From positions 46,245,335 to 46,309,334 of the forward strand of contig NC_086032.1 in NCBI RefSeq assembly GCF_036323735.1: a stretch of 64,000 nucleotides of DNA, in the 5' to 3' direction. This document shows positions 21,608 through 34,800 of this stretch, piece after piece. A program made the position numbers and the translations under genes. The stretch is from Rattus norvegicus. Its lineage: Eukaryota; Chordata; Mammalia; Rodentia; Muridae. Numbering within the stretch: position 1 is the stretch's first letter; every line of letters starts with the position of its first letter. The notes beneath the pieces were generated by a model. The model saw only the letters and a program-made list of their open reading frames with translations, was not told where the DNA came from and searched no databases.

Positions 21608-21700
21608 GGGGCTGGGGATTTAGCTCAGTGGTAGAGCGCTTACCTAGGAAGCGCAAGGCCCTGGGTTCGGTCCCCAGCTCCAAAAAAAAAAAAAAAAAAA
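21608..21700 (+). mobile_element. ID SINE (BC1/tRNA-Ala-like)
   Basis: GGGGCTGGGGATTTAGCTCA, the A box around TAGCTCAGTGGTAGAGCGC, the B box GGTTCGGTCCCC and a 19-A tail. Target duplication AAGAATAA at 21,600-21,607 and 21,699-21,706. The left IR1 arm has the unoccupied site near 9,640 (TTTATTCTTATTTTTT), so the insertion followed the duplication. The intact boxes and pure tail indicate a young copy. Confidence 0.97.
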
Positions 21701-22174
21701 GAATAAATTTTCTGCATAGAGGTATATCCCTATTAGAATACATGTACTGTGAGAAAACCATTGCTGTAACGAGCAATTTGCTCATTTCATTTATTTTATT
21801 CACTTTTCCATAATGTGTATTTTTATTTTCTTTTCATAAGGAATATAACATATGGAATCTGAGTTCAAATCCATAGGACCTTTTAAAAGGTTAAATAATT
21901 CAGTAAATGCCTGTATATCCAGCACTTTTTGATGAACAGGAAAAATAGTGTTGGAACTTGTCTAACAACCTGGCTCCTGATCATCACTGAAGAGAATAAA
22001 GTAGACTGATAAAGCAGGACTACTGACAATTTTGTTTGGCCTCCTTAGATAACTATGTAAGTGTATAGTATATCCCCACTTTGACTACATTAACTGCCAC
22101 CGCCCCAGATACGTGAATAAGTTATACATGTAAAATGAAAGGACTGATTATTTAATAATTATTAATCAGAATAA

Positions 22175-22320
22175 TGGGCTTGATAGATGGATGAATGGTT
22201 AAGAACACTGTCTTCTCTTCCAGAAGTCCTGAGTTCAGTTCCCAGCAACGACATGATGTTTACCCAAAACCAGATATAATGAGATCTGGTGCCCTCTTCG
22301 GACCTACATGCAGGCAGAAT
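22175..22320 (+). mobile_element. B2-family SINE
   Basis: Sense B2/B3: GGTTAAGAACACTGTCTTC, 'CCTGAGTTCAGTTCCCAGCA', GATCTGGTGCCCTCTTC. Partner of the antisense copy at 9,030-9,172. Confidence 0.9.
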
Positions 22321-22530
22321 AGAAGGAGGGAGAGGGAGAGGAAGAGGGAAAGTGGGAGATGGAGAGATGGGGAGTGAGCAGGAGAGAGCAGGAGAAAGGG
22401 AGAGAGGAAGAGGGCAAAGGAGAGGGGGCAAGAGGGAAAGAGGTAGAGATGAAGAGAGCAAGAGAGGGAGAGAGGGAGAGAGAGAGAGAGAGAGAGGGGG
22501 GGGGGAGAGAGAGAGAAAGAGAGAGAATCA
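22321..22530. repeat. Purine-rich (GA) tract
   Basis: About 210 bases of almost pure A/G with a G run near 22,497-22,505; complement of the left-arm pyrimidine tract. Frames of 74-102 codons across it are low complexity. Confidence 0.9.
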
Positions 22531-24068
22531 GAATAGACATTGTGCTAAAAATGCACCATGTCTTGGTGCCCAGCAGATGTTAAGTGACTATGACTAGTAC
22601 ACTGTGAATCCCTCACCTGTGCAGTGATGAGCCTTGCCAATTCTGGGCTGTTAATGCTCTAAGTTCTGCAGCTTTAGCTAAAATCCTCATGACCTGCACA
22701 ATGAATTTATGGATTAAGACTTGGAAAATATATGTAGAAAACTGTTCAGAAAATAATGTTAACAGAAATACATGTACAACAGAATATGAATCCATTTTTA
22801 AATTTTCCAGAAATTTACATTTTTAGAAATAAAATTATACAGTCAAATGATAGAAGAAAATGTAACAAAATACAAATATGTTATATTTTCTACATAAGAG
22901 TTTATAAAGTATACACACTTTTAAGAAAAATGTCCACTGTTAATTATAGAAACATATTTTAATGTCTCAAAAGAACTTCAGATCATATTATAGTAAAATT
23001 TAGTTTTGTTATGTTCTTTAAAAGAGAACACACAAAAATCCTATTCCTCAATCCCTACGAAACGACAAATTGATCTTGGACTCCAGGTCGATGTCTGAGA
23101 GTGAGGACCCCACAAGTTTCCTCCAGTCACCATAGGAGAGCTAGATGAGACATGACTATGTCTGGGGGCTTAGATTTATTGCATTTTGGTCAAAAACAAG
23201 TTTTGAAATAAAATGATAATTTTTCTCTGAATTTTTTCATTAAAATGAGATTAGAGAATAGAATGCTTCCATTTAACTGTAGAAAATATAATTTTGGCTT
23301 CCTGTCCTAGACTAGGATGTTCATGAGTGCAGAGAATGCCTATGTGAATTATGTTTCCTTGCAATCAGCTACTCCAAAAATACAGCTGTGAAACAGACAA
23401 TATGTTCCTCATAGGCCTTGCTCAGTGAAATGATACACTTGAAATTTGTGGCACCATGATAATCACGGCTCCCATCCGATTCATCCCAGATGTTCTCATC
23501 CATCAGGAAATACACATGCCATTTCAAAAGAATCTTTTGTATGCATTAAATATGTAACCTTTCCAATCAGAGGCCTGGGCACATATTATGCATATGTTCT
23601 GTGATTACATGTGTATGGGAGAAAGGACATTTTCTATCTCAATACTCAGTTTCACTGCAACAAAATTCTAACTTATCTAACTGCAAAGGTTTAGTATATG
23701 CCTTCTTTAATTTGTGGCATTTTGGTTTGGTTTATACCAACAACTCATTAAGAAACACGATTAATAATACTTAAGAGTGCCTAGGAGAAAATTTTCTTGT
23801 TGTCAGGAAAAAACATATCATTTCTCTCCAATATGCATGATAATAATTAGCCACATTCTCTCTTGAATGGAAATACTGAGCCCCCCACATAACATTTAAA
23901 AAAATTTAAAAATAAAAACAAAAAGCAAATCACACTGGATGGAACAACACATCACCACAAAACAAAACACTATATTAAAACTGTGATTTGATATGACCTA
24001 GAACATTAGACCTTTAGAGTTATGGGCTGTTGGGTTGATATTCAAAACTAATTAAAACAATGCCCCTT

Positions 24069-24159
24069 ACACACACACAAACACACACACACAAACACAC
24101 ACACAAGCACACACACCAATACACACACACACACACACAGAGAGAGAAAGAGAGAGAGA

Positions 24160-24242
<83 letters not shown>
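24069..24242. repeat. (CA)n-(GA)n microsatellite
   Basis: CA-rich run (24,069-24,139) followed by a nearly pure GA run (24,139-24,242). It corresponds to 7,140-7,250 in the left arm, where the CA half is replaced by CT. Confidence 0.95.
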
Positions 24243-24244
<2 letters not shown>

Positions 24245-24247
<3 letters not shown>

Positions 24248-24625
24248 TTGGACCTTTCTGGACCCTGCCAGTCATTTAGGATCCTCCTGTACTGTCAGTG
24301 TTTGTCCACTGCTGAGCCTCCCTGATGCAAGTGAAAGCCTTTGAACTCTTGAAGGAAAATCCTGGCCTTCCTGTTTGCCTGTAGGTTGTCCACAACACCT
24401 GACTTCTAGACCTTTTGATCTCAGCCCTACTTTCAGTTTCTGTTTCCCTCCTGAGAATGTCAACCCATTTCTCCCTTGTGCTTCCACTCAGTGGTTGGGG
24501 TATATATCCTGTGAACCCAGTAAAAGCTTTGCCATTCATTTTCTTGAAACCTGAGTCTGGGTGTTTCTTCTTAAAATCTCACAGGCCTGCACCTGATTAT
24601 CAGTATCGTGACAATGCAGGTGTCA
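24245..24625 (+). mobile_element. Possible degraded LTR
   Basis: A segment with a TATA-like GGTATATATCC (near 24,497) and, about 20 bp on, CCCAGTAAAAGCTTTGCC, layout-like for an LTR core promoter and polyadenylation region. No second LTR, TG/CA ends or target duplication was found. The first 190 bases are shared with the left IR1 arm. Confidence 0.25.
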
Positions 24626-25469
24626 TCACACACTAACCAAACTTCACACCAAAATAGACGTGGAAACATACATAAGCACAATCAAAAGCCAATACCCATG
24701 AAACACACATGATCACAAGCAAACACATTCAGATATATTAGTGAATGTTTTAAATTTGATGCGTGAGATATGAAATATTATTTCTATTCTCCTTCCTCTC
24801 TGGTATTACTCTGTGCACTTTGTGCAACACTATTTTTGTTGTATGAAAATTATAGCAGAGATTTCCTGGGCTAAGTATGGCCCATTACACCTGTGGAAAG
24901 TGACAAAGAAGGACTGGGAGTTCAAGGCCACTCTAAACCTGCCTAGATATATTCTATATTGAAAAGTAAAACAAATGAAAAAGACAAGAACAAGACTCAG
25001 TATGGAGTAGAGAATTGGACTGGGAGAGGAAGGAAAAGAAAATAGGGAAAAGAAAAGGGAAAAATAATAGAATCCATCTAGGAAAGGATAAAGACATTTC
25101 TGTAATGAACCACCATGTTTCACGGCCTACAAATGGTGGACTCTGAGGTGGGTTACCACGCTACTTCATCCCAAGATTCACTCTTTTTGTTGAGATGACT
25201 TTTTTCTCTTAGTATTATATATCTCAATGATTCCTGGCTATTAATTCCAGAATATTGGGCTGGTATTCTGCAGATAAAGATATAGATTTACTCTCATATA
25301 GTAAAGTTTTGTAGACAAATTCGTGATTTCATAATTCCTAATAGTGATTTAATAAAAATAAAACTTATAGAAGTAATTTTGAGCCCTGCATAAAATGCAA
25401 TTGGTGCTATATTCAAATTTGTGTGTCATTGGCTAATTGGTCTAGAATAAGAAAGCAAGCTTGGAAGCC
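24626..25469. other. No feature recognised
   Basis: Non-repeat sequence with a weak B1-like trace near 24,915 (GGGAGTTCAAGGCCACTCT) too diverged to call. No gene evident. Confidence 0.5.
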
Positions 25470-27371
25470 ATTTTTATAGGATATTTTCTTTAATTATATT
25501 TCAAATGTTATCCCCTTTTCCAATTTCCCCTCTGAAATGCCCCTATCCTTTCCCCTCTCATTCTGCCTTTATGAGAGTATCCCTTCCATTTCCCTGCCCT
25601 AGCATTTGGCTACACTGGAGCTTTGAGCCATCACAGGGCCAAAGCTTCTCCTCTTATTGTTGCCTGATTAAGTCATCCTCTGCTACATATATATGACTAG
25701 AGTCATGGGTCCCTCCATGTGTACTCTTTGGTTGGTGGCTTAGTCTTTGAGAGCACGGGGTTCTGTGTGGTTGAAATTGTTCTTCTTATGGGGTTCAAAA
25801 CCACTTCAGCTCCTTCAGTCCTTCTATGAACTCCTCCATTGGGGGGGTTTCAGACCAATGGTTGGTTGACAACAGCAGACTCTGTAGTCCTCAGGCTCTG
25901 GCAGATTCTCTTGGGAGGAGACAGCTATATCAGGCTCTGATCAGCATGAATTTCTTCGAATCAAAAATATTGTCTGGGTTTGATGACAGTATAAAGGAGG
26001 GAATCCCTGTGTGAGGCCTTCTCTGGATTACCTTTCCCTCAGGCTCTGCTCCATACTTTTTCTCTGTATTTCTTCCTGGGAATATTTTGTTCTCTTTCAA
26101 AGAAGCACTGAAACATCTACTCTTTGGTCTTCTAACATCTTGAATTTCATGTGGTCTGTATATTTTATCTTGGATAATCTGAGCTCAGGGGCTAATATCC
26201 ATTTATCAGAGAGTGCATACCATGTGTCTTCTTTTGTGATTGGGTTACCTTACTCAGGACATTTTCTAGTTCTATCCATTTTCCTAAGTATTTCAGGAAG
26301 TCACTGTTTTCAATAGCTGTGAATTAATCCATTGTGTAAATGTAAAACATGTTCTGTATGCATTCCTCTGCTGAAGGATATCTGGATTTTTTTCCAGATT
26401 CTGATTGTAATAAATAAGGCTGCTATAATCATAGTGGTGCGTGTGTTTATGTTATATTTTATAGCATCTTGTATTGTGTTTATGCCCAAAAGTGGTAAAG
26501 CAAGATTCTCATCTCCATTTTCAAACAAATCCCCAGATTGATCTGCAGAGTGGTTTGTTCCAGCTTGCAATCCCACCAATAAATGGAGTACTCCTATTTC
26601 TCCACATCCTTGCCAGAATCCCTTGTGCACTGAGTCTTTGATCTTAGCCATTCTGACTGAAATGAGGTGAAATCTCATGGTTGTTTTGATTTGCATTTTC
26701 TTGATGACTAAAGATGTTAAACATTTCTTTAGTTTTTTTCTTGGTCATTCAATGTTATGAACCTCAGAATTCTTTGTATAGCTTTGTTACCCACTTTCTC
26801 TTAATAGGGCTATATGACTCTCTGGCAACTAACATCTTGAGTTCTTCCTATATATTGGATTATAATCTTCTGTCAGATATAGGATTGGTACAGATCTTTT
26901 CCCAATCTGTCAGTTGCCATTTTGTCCTATCAACAGTGTCCTTTGCCTTACACAAGCCTTGCAATTTTATGAGGTCCCGTTTGTAGATTCTTGATTTTAG
27001 AATGTATGACATTCATGTTTTATTCAAGAAATTTTTTGGTGAGCACGTGTGTTCTGTGCTCTTCCCCACTTTTTCTTCTATTATTTTCAGTGTATCAGGT
27101 TTTATGTGGAGGTCCTTTATCCACTTGGACTTGAGTTGCATACAAGATCCTAAGAATGGATTGACTTGCACTCTTCTACATGCTGACTGCCAATTCAACC
27201 AATGACAATTGCCAAAAATGCTATCATTTTCCACCAGATGCTTTTAGCTACTTTCTCAAAGATTAAGTGACCATGGATGTGTGGGTACATTTCTGGGTCT
27301 TCAGTTGTATTCAACAGATCTACATGCCTGTCTCTGTACCAATATCATAGAGTTTTTTATCATGGTTATTC
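25470..27371 (-). mobile_element. Antisense 5'-truncated L1 (older)
   Basis: Antisense L1 from its T-rich tail (about 25,470) through the 3'UTR into ORF2, ending near 27,371 (ACCAATATCATAGAG...). The ORF2 part is recognisable on the minus strand (Cys-rich C-terminal region near 26,560-26,640; 'MENDSIFGNCHWLN' region near 27,230) but is broken by stops. It is more diverged than the neighbouring L1 at 27,497. Confidence 0.85.
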
Positions 27372-27496
27372 TTTTTTTTTTCGTGCTGCTAAGAAACACT
27401 CTTCACTAGTAATGAAAGATTCCATGTTGTAGTTGAAGAAAACAAAAAGATACTACAACTAAATAGAAGAAAGAAGCGAGCAGGTGTTTCTATTCT
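27372..27496. other. Short non-repeat spacer
   Basis: About 120 bases between two L1 insertions, ending with the target duplication AGGTGTTTCTATTCT (27,482-27,496) of the next element. Confidence 0.6.
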
Positions 27497-28695
27497 TTTT
27501 TTTTAATCTTCAATAATTTCTTATTTACATTTCGATTGTTATTCCCCCTTCCCGGTTTCCGGGCCAACATCCCCCTAACCCCTCCCCTTCCCTTCTATAT
27601 TGGTGTTCCCCACCTCATCCTCCCCCCATTACCGCCCTCCCCCCAAAATCCCGTTCACTGGGGATTCAGTCATGACAGGACCAAGGGCTTCCCCTTTCAC
27701 TGGTGCTCTTACTAGGCTATTCATTGCTATCTATGAGGTTGGAGCCCAGGTTCAGTCCGTGTATGTTATTTGGGCAGTGGCTTAGTCCCTGGAAGCTCTG
27801 GATGGCTGGCATTATTTTTCATATGGAGTCTCGAAACCCTTCAAGCTCTTCCAGTCCATTCTCTGATTCCTTCAACGGGGGTCCCGTTCTCAGTTCAGTG
27901 GTTTGCTGCTGAATTCGCCTATGTATTTGCTGTATTCTTTCTGTGTCTCTCAGGAGAGATCTACATCTGGTTCCAGTCAGCCTGCACTTCTTCGCTTCAT
28001 CCATCTTATCTAACTGGGTGGCTGTATATGTAGGGCCACATGTGGGACAGGCTCTGAATGGGTGTTCCTTCTGTCTCTGTTCTAAATTTGTCTCCCTATT
28101 CCCTGCCAAGGATATTCTTGTTCCCCTTTTAAAGAAAGAGTGAAGCATTCGCATTTTCGTCATCCTTCTTGAATTCCATGTGTTCTGTGCATCTAGGGTA
28201 ATTCAAGCATTTGGGCTAATAGCCACTTATCAATGGGTGCATACCATGTGTGTTTTTCTCTGATTGGGTTACCTCCCTCAGGATGATATTTTCCAGTTCC
28301 ATCTACTTGCCTATGAATTTCATAAAGTCATTGTTTTTGATAGCTGAGTAATATTCCATTGTGAAGATGTACCTCATTTTCTGTATCCATTCCTCTGTTG
28401 AAGGGCATCTGGGTTCTTTCCAGCTTCTGGCTATTATAAATAAGGCTACTATGAACATAGTGGAGCATATGTCTTTGTAATATGTTGGGGCATCTTTTGG
28501 GTATATGCCCAAGAGAGGTATAACTCGATCCTCAGGCAGTTAAATGTCCAATTTACTGAGGAACCTCCAGACTGATTTCCAGAATGATTATACCAGTGTG
28601 CAATCCCACCAACAATGAAGGAGTGTTCCTCTTTCTCCACATCCTCGACAGAATTTGCTGTCACCTGAATTTTTGATCTTAGCCATTCTCACTGG
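27497..28695 (-). mobile_element. Antisense 5'-truncated L1 with perfect target duplication
   Basis: Antisense L1 3' end: T tail at 27,497, 3'UTR, then the ORF2 C-terminal region to 28,695 (TTTTGATCTTAGCCATTCTCACTGG). The 15-bp duplication AGGTGTTTCTATTCT flanks it at 27,482-27,496 and 28,696-28,710 without mismatch, so this copy is relatively young. The Cys-rich end of ORF2 is readable on the minus strand (28,664-28,303) in two frames. Confidence 0.95.
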
Positions 28696-28710
28696 AGGTG
28701 TTTCTATTCT

Positions 28711-29499
28711 ACTGTAGAAAAATAAGCTTCAAATAAAATTAATGAGAAGACATAAAATAATATTTCATACTTATTAGGAAATAATTAAATAGGGAGATAT
28801 TAGTAGCCTAAAGTTATATTCATGAAACAAAAAAGCTCCGTCCTACATTAAAAATAAAAAATTTCAAACCACTAAAGGAATCTAAAGGAATAGGTTAATC
28901 CCAAGAGAGTGGGACTGAGTGATTTCAGTACTATCCTTTCACCAGTATGCAAGATGTAAATACAAAAGCCAAGTAAAGATATCTATGGGAAAAAATAAAA
29001 GTAGTTATAAGCAAAAATATTTATACTGTCAATATAAAAATTCACAAGGGATTGAGTATCAATAATATTCTAGTGCATTAAAGGCCTTGGATATGCAAAA
29101 GCAAATGAATGATTCAGATAAAAAGGAATAATAAGTCAGGGCTGAAATCAATTAAACAGTAATACAAAGAATGAATAAAATGAAATTTGTTCATTGTAAA
29201 GAGTAATAAGACTGTAAAATATCTAGTGAATGTCACAAAAAAAGCAAACTTAGTAAAATACTACCTAAAAAAAGAATCCTGTAAGACTTGAAATACATTT
29301 AAAACAAATATTCCTCACAATCTTTATTTCAAAGAGGAAGTAACACTTTTAAATTCTTTTTTATGTATTAAATTAACCTGATTAAAAAACGACACAAAAC
29401 TGAAATAAAGGAAAAACTTTTCTCTAATTCATGAAAATATGTGAATTCTGAAGACAAAATATGCTAAGAAAATAAAGTAGTAAATAAAAAAATTTCTAC
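28711..29499. other. No gene; holds the copy of 1-40
   Basis: AT-rich sequence without a recognised repeat. Bases 28,880-28,920 match the first 40 bases of the window. Confidence 0.5.
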
Positions 29500-29586
29500 A
29501 GAGAAGTGAAGAATACAGCAAAGGAATTAACCATCATAATTAAGTCAACCTCATCCCAGTAATTTACAAATGTTTTGGAAAATGAC

Positions 29587-30196
29587 AGCTGGACTCTCAT
29601 AATTGCAGACAATCCTGAGAGCTCAGGGGAGACCGGCACTTCTGCTCACATTCCTAGCCCAAGAGCAACCTGTCTAGAAGCCACTGGATATAAGAATATA
29701 GGATCAGTAAGGAGTAGGAAACTGATGGTTTCTGCCCTCACTCAGAACTGAACTGAACAGATCCCACAACTCCCTGCACCCAAATCTCAAGGGGAGACAG
29801 CTAGAACCTCAGAAGTGCAGACAATCCTGAGCTCAGAGGAGGCAACTACTTCTGCCCACATTCCGGACCAAGAGGAAGCCGTCTAGTGGCCTCTGTGTCC
29901 TATGGCACTGGGACCAAAGAGCAGTCAGGGGCAGGAAACTTCTGGTTTTTGCCTGCACTAAGACCTGAAAGACAGTCGTCAGAAGTGCCTACACACATGA
30001 GAGCAGAGGTAAGACTAACTCTTCTCCACCAAACAACCCACATGGAGACTTCAGTTCACACAAACCAAGGAGCAGCTTTCTCTTCTCATATCTGGCCTAA
30101 AGAAAACAAATCCACAAAAGTGTTGACATACAGGCCCTCAGGATGGTCAATCAACTGTCAGAAACAGCAAGACAAGATAACACAAGAGACAAACTA
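29587..30196 (+). promoter_or_regulatory. L1 5'UTR with two tandem monomers
   Basis: L1 5'UTR in sense. Two tandem units of about 212 bp are visible: 29,587-29,798 and 29,799 to about 30,010, each with TGCAGACAATCCTGAG, CACTTCTGC/CTACTTCTGC and a CCCAAGAG-like block. A single-copy part then runs to the ORF1 start. Tandem promoter monomers are known from rodent L1s. Confidence 0.7.
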
Positions 30197-31328
30197 ATGG
30201 CAAGATGTAAGCACAGTAACCTAAGCAACAGAAACAAAGCCAAGTGGCATCATTGGAGTCTAGCTCTCCCACAAAATCAAATACTCGTAATCTGAATATA
30301 CAGGGAAAGTACAATTTGGATTTAAACTCACATCTCATGATGATGACAGAGGACTTCAAGAAAGACATAAATAAACTCATTAAAAAAAAAACAGAATAAT
30401 ACAGATAAACAACTAGAAGCCCTTAAAGAGGAAACACAAAAGTCTCTTAAAGAATTACAGGAAAACACAACAAAACAGGTGAAAGTATTGAACAAAACCC
30501 TCCAGGATTTAAAAATGGAAATAGAAACAATAAAATGCACAAAGGGAGATAACCCTGGATATAGAAATCCAAGGAGAGAGATCAAGAGATATAAATGCAA
30601 GCATCATAAACAGAATACAAGAGATAGAAGAGAGAATCTCAGGGGCAGAAGATACCATTGAAAACATTGACAAAACCTTCAATGGTAATGTAAAATAGAA
30701 AAAGTTCCGAAGACAAAGCATCCAGGAAATTCAGGACACACTGAGAAGATCAAGCCTCTGCATAATAGGTATAGAACAGAGTGAAGACTCCCACTTTAAA
30801 AGCCGGTAAATTTCTTCAACAAAATTATAGGAGAAAACTACCCTAACTTAAAGAAAGAGACACCCAGGAACATAAAATAATCATACAAGATTCCAAATAT
30901 ACAGGACCAGAAAAGAAATTTCTCCTTTCATATGATACTCAAATACAAAAGCACAAAACAAAGAAAGAATATTAAAACCGTAAGGGAAAAAGTCAAGTAA
31001 TATGTAAAGACAGATGTAGAAGAATTATACCAACTTCTCACCAGAGAGTATGAACGGAAGAAGATCTGGCGCAGATTTCATACAGAACCTAAGAGAACAC
31101 AAATGCCAGCCCAGGCTACTATATCCACCAAAACTCTCAACATAGATGGAGAATCCAATATATTATAATAAATCCAATTTTACACTATATCTTTCTACAA
31201 ATCCAGTCTTCCAAAGGATGGATAATAGATGGAAAACTCTAAAACAAGGAGTGAAATCATACCCTAGAAAAAGTAAGAAAAATATCTTCTTTGAACAAAT
31301 CCAAGAGAGACAAACAAAAAATAAATAA
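30197..31328 (+). pseudogene. L1 ORF1 pseudogene
   Basis: Starts at the ATG in AACTAATGGCAAG, but the second frame position already runs into TAA. Coiled-coil-coding sequence spans about 30,350-30,700, then the RNA-binding domain (near 30,740-31,000) and C-terminal domain to about 31,328. Stops and frameshifts are scattered and the longest open piece is 60-odd codons. Intact rat-type ORF1, as at 53,025-54,146, is about 373 codons. Confidence 0.8.
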
Positions 31329-31364
31329 AATTAAAATTAAAATTAAAATTAGAAAAGAACCATG

Positions 31365-31835
31365 ATTCCACATCTAATAACATGAAAAACAGGAAACAAT
31401 AATCACTATTCCTTAATATCTCCTAACAACAATGGAATCAATTCTCCAATAAAAGTCATACACTAAAAGACTGTAGGTGTAAAGAGGATGCAGCATTTTG
31501 CTGCACACAAGAGATATACCTCAGAAACAGAGACAACACTACCTCAGAGTAAAAGACAGGAATACAATTTTACAAGCAAATATTCTGAAGAAGAAAACTA
31601 GAATAGTCATTCTAATATTGAATAAAATCGATGTTCAACCAAAAGTTATCAAAAATGATATGGAAAATCACCATATTCATCAAAAGTAAAATCCTTCAAA
31701 GTGAACTCTCAATCCAAATATCTATGCTCCAAATGCAAGGACACCTACATTCATAAAAGGAACTTTACTAAAGCTCAAAGCAGACATTGCACCTAACACA
31801 ATAATAGTAGGAGATTTCAATACTCCACTCTCACC

Positions 31836-31883
<48 letters not shown>

Positions 31884-34800
31884 ATCTTGAACTCAGCACC
31901 TCATGGTACCTTTTCCAATATTGACAATATAATCAGTCATAAAACAGGCCTCAACAGATACACGAAGATTGAAATAATCCCATGCATCCTATCAGAACAC
32001 AATAGACTATGGCTGGTCTTCAAAAACAACTAATATAACAGAAAGTCCCCATATACATCGAAATTGAACAACACTCTACTCAATGATAACTGGGTGTAAG
32101 AATAAATATAGAAAGAAATCAAAGACTTTTTAGAATTTAATGATAATGAAGGCATAACCCCCAAACTTATGGGACACAATGAAAGGAGTGCTAAGGGGGA
32201 AACTCTGAGTGCTTCTGAAAAGAAACTGTGCAGTAGCAGCTTGATAGCACACATAAAAGCACTAGAAAAAAAAGAAGCAAATATACGGAAGTGGAGTAAA
32301 AGACAGGAAATAATCCATCTCAGCACTGACTGAAATCAATCAAGAAGATACAAAAAGGACTGTACAAAGAGTCAATAAAACCAAGACCTGGTTCCTTGTG
32401 AAATCAACAAGATACAGAAGCTCTTAACCAGAATAATCAGAGGTCTTAGAGAGTGTATCCTAATTAACAAAGTCAGAAATGAAAATGAAAACAGAGTCTG
32501 AGAAAATTCAGAACAACACCAGCTCCTACTACAAGAAATTATATTCAACAAAACCAGAAAGTCTGGAAGAAATGGCCAATTTTCTCAATAAATACCAGGT
32601 ACCAAAGTTAAATTGGGAACAGATAAACCATCTGAACAACCTCATAACTCCTAAAGTAATAGAAGCAGTTATTAAAAATCGGCCAACCAAAAAGAACGCA
32701 GGAAAAGATGGGTTTAATACAGAATACTAACAGACCATCATAGAAGACCTCATACCAATACTGTCTGAACTATTCCACAACATAGAAACAGAAGGGACAC
32801 TATCCATTTCCTTCTATGAAGCCACAATTATGCTTATACCTAAAACACTCACGCAGTCACAAAGAAAGAGAACTTCAAACCAATTTCCCTTATGAATATC
32901 CTCACAAAAATACTCAAGTTCTCGCAAATTGAATACAAAAAAAACCAAAACAATCATCCATCAGGATCAAGTAGGCTTCATCCCAGGGATGCAGGAATGG
33001 TTAAATACACTGAAGCCCATTAATGTAATCTACTGTGTACATAAATTCAAAGAGAAAAAAAATGATAATTTCATTAGGTGTTGCGAAAGCATTTGACAAA
33101 ATTCAACACCACTACATCATAAAATCCTGGAAATATTAGGAATTCAAGGTCAATACCTAAGCATAGTAAAAGCAATATACAGCAAACCAGTAGCCAACAT
33201 CAAACTAAATGGAAAGAAACTTGAAGCAATTACATTCCACTAAAATCAGGGACTAGACAAGGCTGCTGATTCTCTCCCTACCTATTCAATATAGCATGTG
33301 AAGTTTTAGCTAGAGCAATCAGAACACAAAAGGAGATGATAGGGATACAAATTGGAAAGGAAGAATTCAAAATATCACTATTTGCAAGTGATGTGATAGT
33401 ATAATTAAGTGACCCTTACAGTTGCAACAGAGAACTACTAAGCCTCACAGACAACTTCATCAAAATGGCTGTGTACAAAATTAACTCAAACAAATCAGTA
33501 GCCTTTCTCTACTCAAAGTATAAACAGGCTGAGAAAAAAATTGGGGAAGTGACATCCTTCATAATAGTCACAAATAACATAAAATACCTCGATAAGACTC
33601 TAATCGAGTAAGTGAAATATCTGTATGACAAGAACTTCAAGTCTCTGAGGAAAGAAATTGAAGATGGAAAGACCACCTATGTGCATGGATTGCATTATTA
33701 TTATAGTGAAAATTGTCATTTTGCCCAAAGCAATCTATACATTCAAAGCAATCCCAATCAAAATTCCAACTCAATTCTTCCCAGAGTTAGGGCAATTTGC
33801 AAATTCATTAGGAATAACAAAAAACTCAGGAGAGTGAAAATTATCCTCAAAAATAAAAGTATTCATGGGGAATCACCAGCCTTGCCCTCAAATTGTATTA
33901 AAGAAGAATAGTGATAAAATTGTATTGTATTGGTAAAGAGACAGGCAGGTAGCTCAGTGCAAGAGGAATGAAGATTAAGAAATGAACCCACACACCTATG
34001 GTCACTTGATCTTTGACAAGGTGCAAGGTGCTAAAACCATCCAATAGAAAAATAGACAGCTATTTTCCAAATGATACTGTTTCAACTTTAAGTCATCATA
34101 CAGAGGAAATGCAAATCGATCCATTCTTATCACCCTTTTCAAAACTTAAGTCCAAGTGGATCAATGACCTACACATCAAACCAGATATACTCAAACTAAT
34201 AGAAGAAAAAGTGGGTAAGAGCCTTGAGCACATGGGCACCGGGGGAAATTTCTGAACAAAACACCAACGATTTATGCTCCAAGATCAAGAAGCAGCAATT
34301 GGGACCTCATAAAACTGCAAATCTTCTGTAAGTCAAAGGACACTGTTATTACGACAAAATGGCAACCAACTTATTAGGGAAAAAAATCTTTAGGAATCCT
34401 ACATCTGATAGAGAGTTAATATCCAAGCTATAAAAACAACTCCATTAGACTGTAGGGAGCCAAATAACCCTATTAAAAATGTGGTACAGAGTTAAACAAA
34501 GAAATCTCACCTGAGGAATATCGAATGGCTGATAAATACCTAAAGAAATGCTCAATACCCTTAGTCATCAGGGAAAAGCAAAAGAAAACAGACCTGAGAT
34601 TCCACCTCACACCAGTCAGAATGGTTAATACCAAAAACTCATTTGACATCAAATGCTGGCAAGGATATGGAGAAAGAGGAACACTCCTTCATTGTTGGTG
34701 GGATTGCAAAATGATAAAACCACTGTACAAATCAGTCTGGAGGTTCCTCTGAAAATTGGACATTGCCATACCTGAGCACAATGTCTCTTGGTCATATACC

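Larger units (their letters stand above)
21437..24435. repeat. Right arm of inverted duplication IR1
   Basis: Reverse complement of 6,941-9,815. It carries an ID SINE that the left arm lacks, and its microsatellites differ in type and length. Homology stops at 24,435 because the left arm meets an L1 there. Confidence 0.9.

Noticed and set aside
21608..21681. tRNA-Ala gene
   Set aside because: It has A and B boxes, but the body, A tail and target duplication are those of an ID SINE.
24060..24344. 94-codon His/Thr/Arg/Glu-rich protein
   Set aside because: Translation of a CA/GA microsatellite.
6941..24435. Terminal inverted repeats of a giant DNA transposon
   Set aside because: No transposase, no target duplication at the outer edges, and the arms contain their own SINEs and unique DNA; segmental inverted duplication is simpler.
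24915..24945. B1 SINE
   Set aside because: Only about 20 bases resemble B1; too little to support a call.
29587..30010. CRISPR-like or satellite array
   Set aside because: Only two units of about 212 bp, adjacent without spacers and part of an L1 5'UTR.
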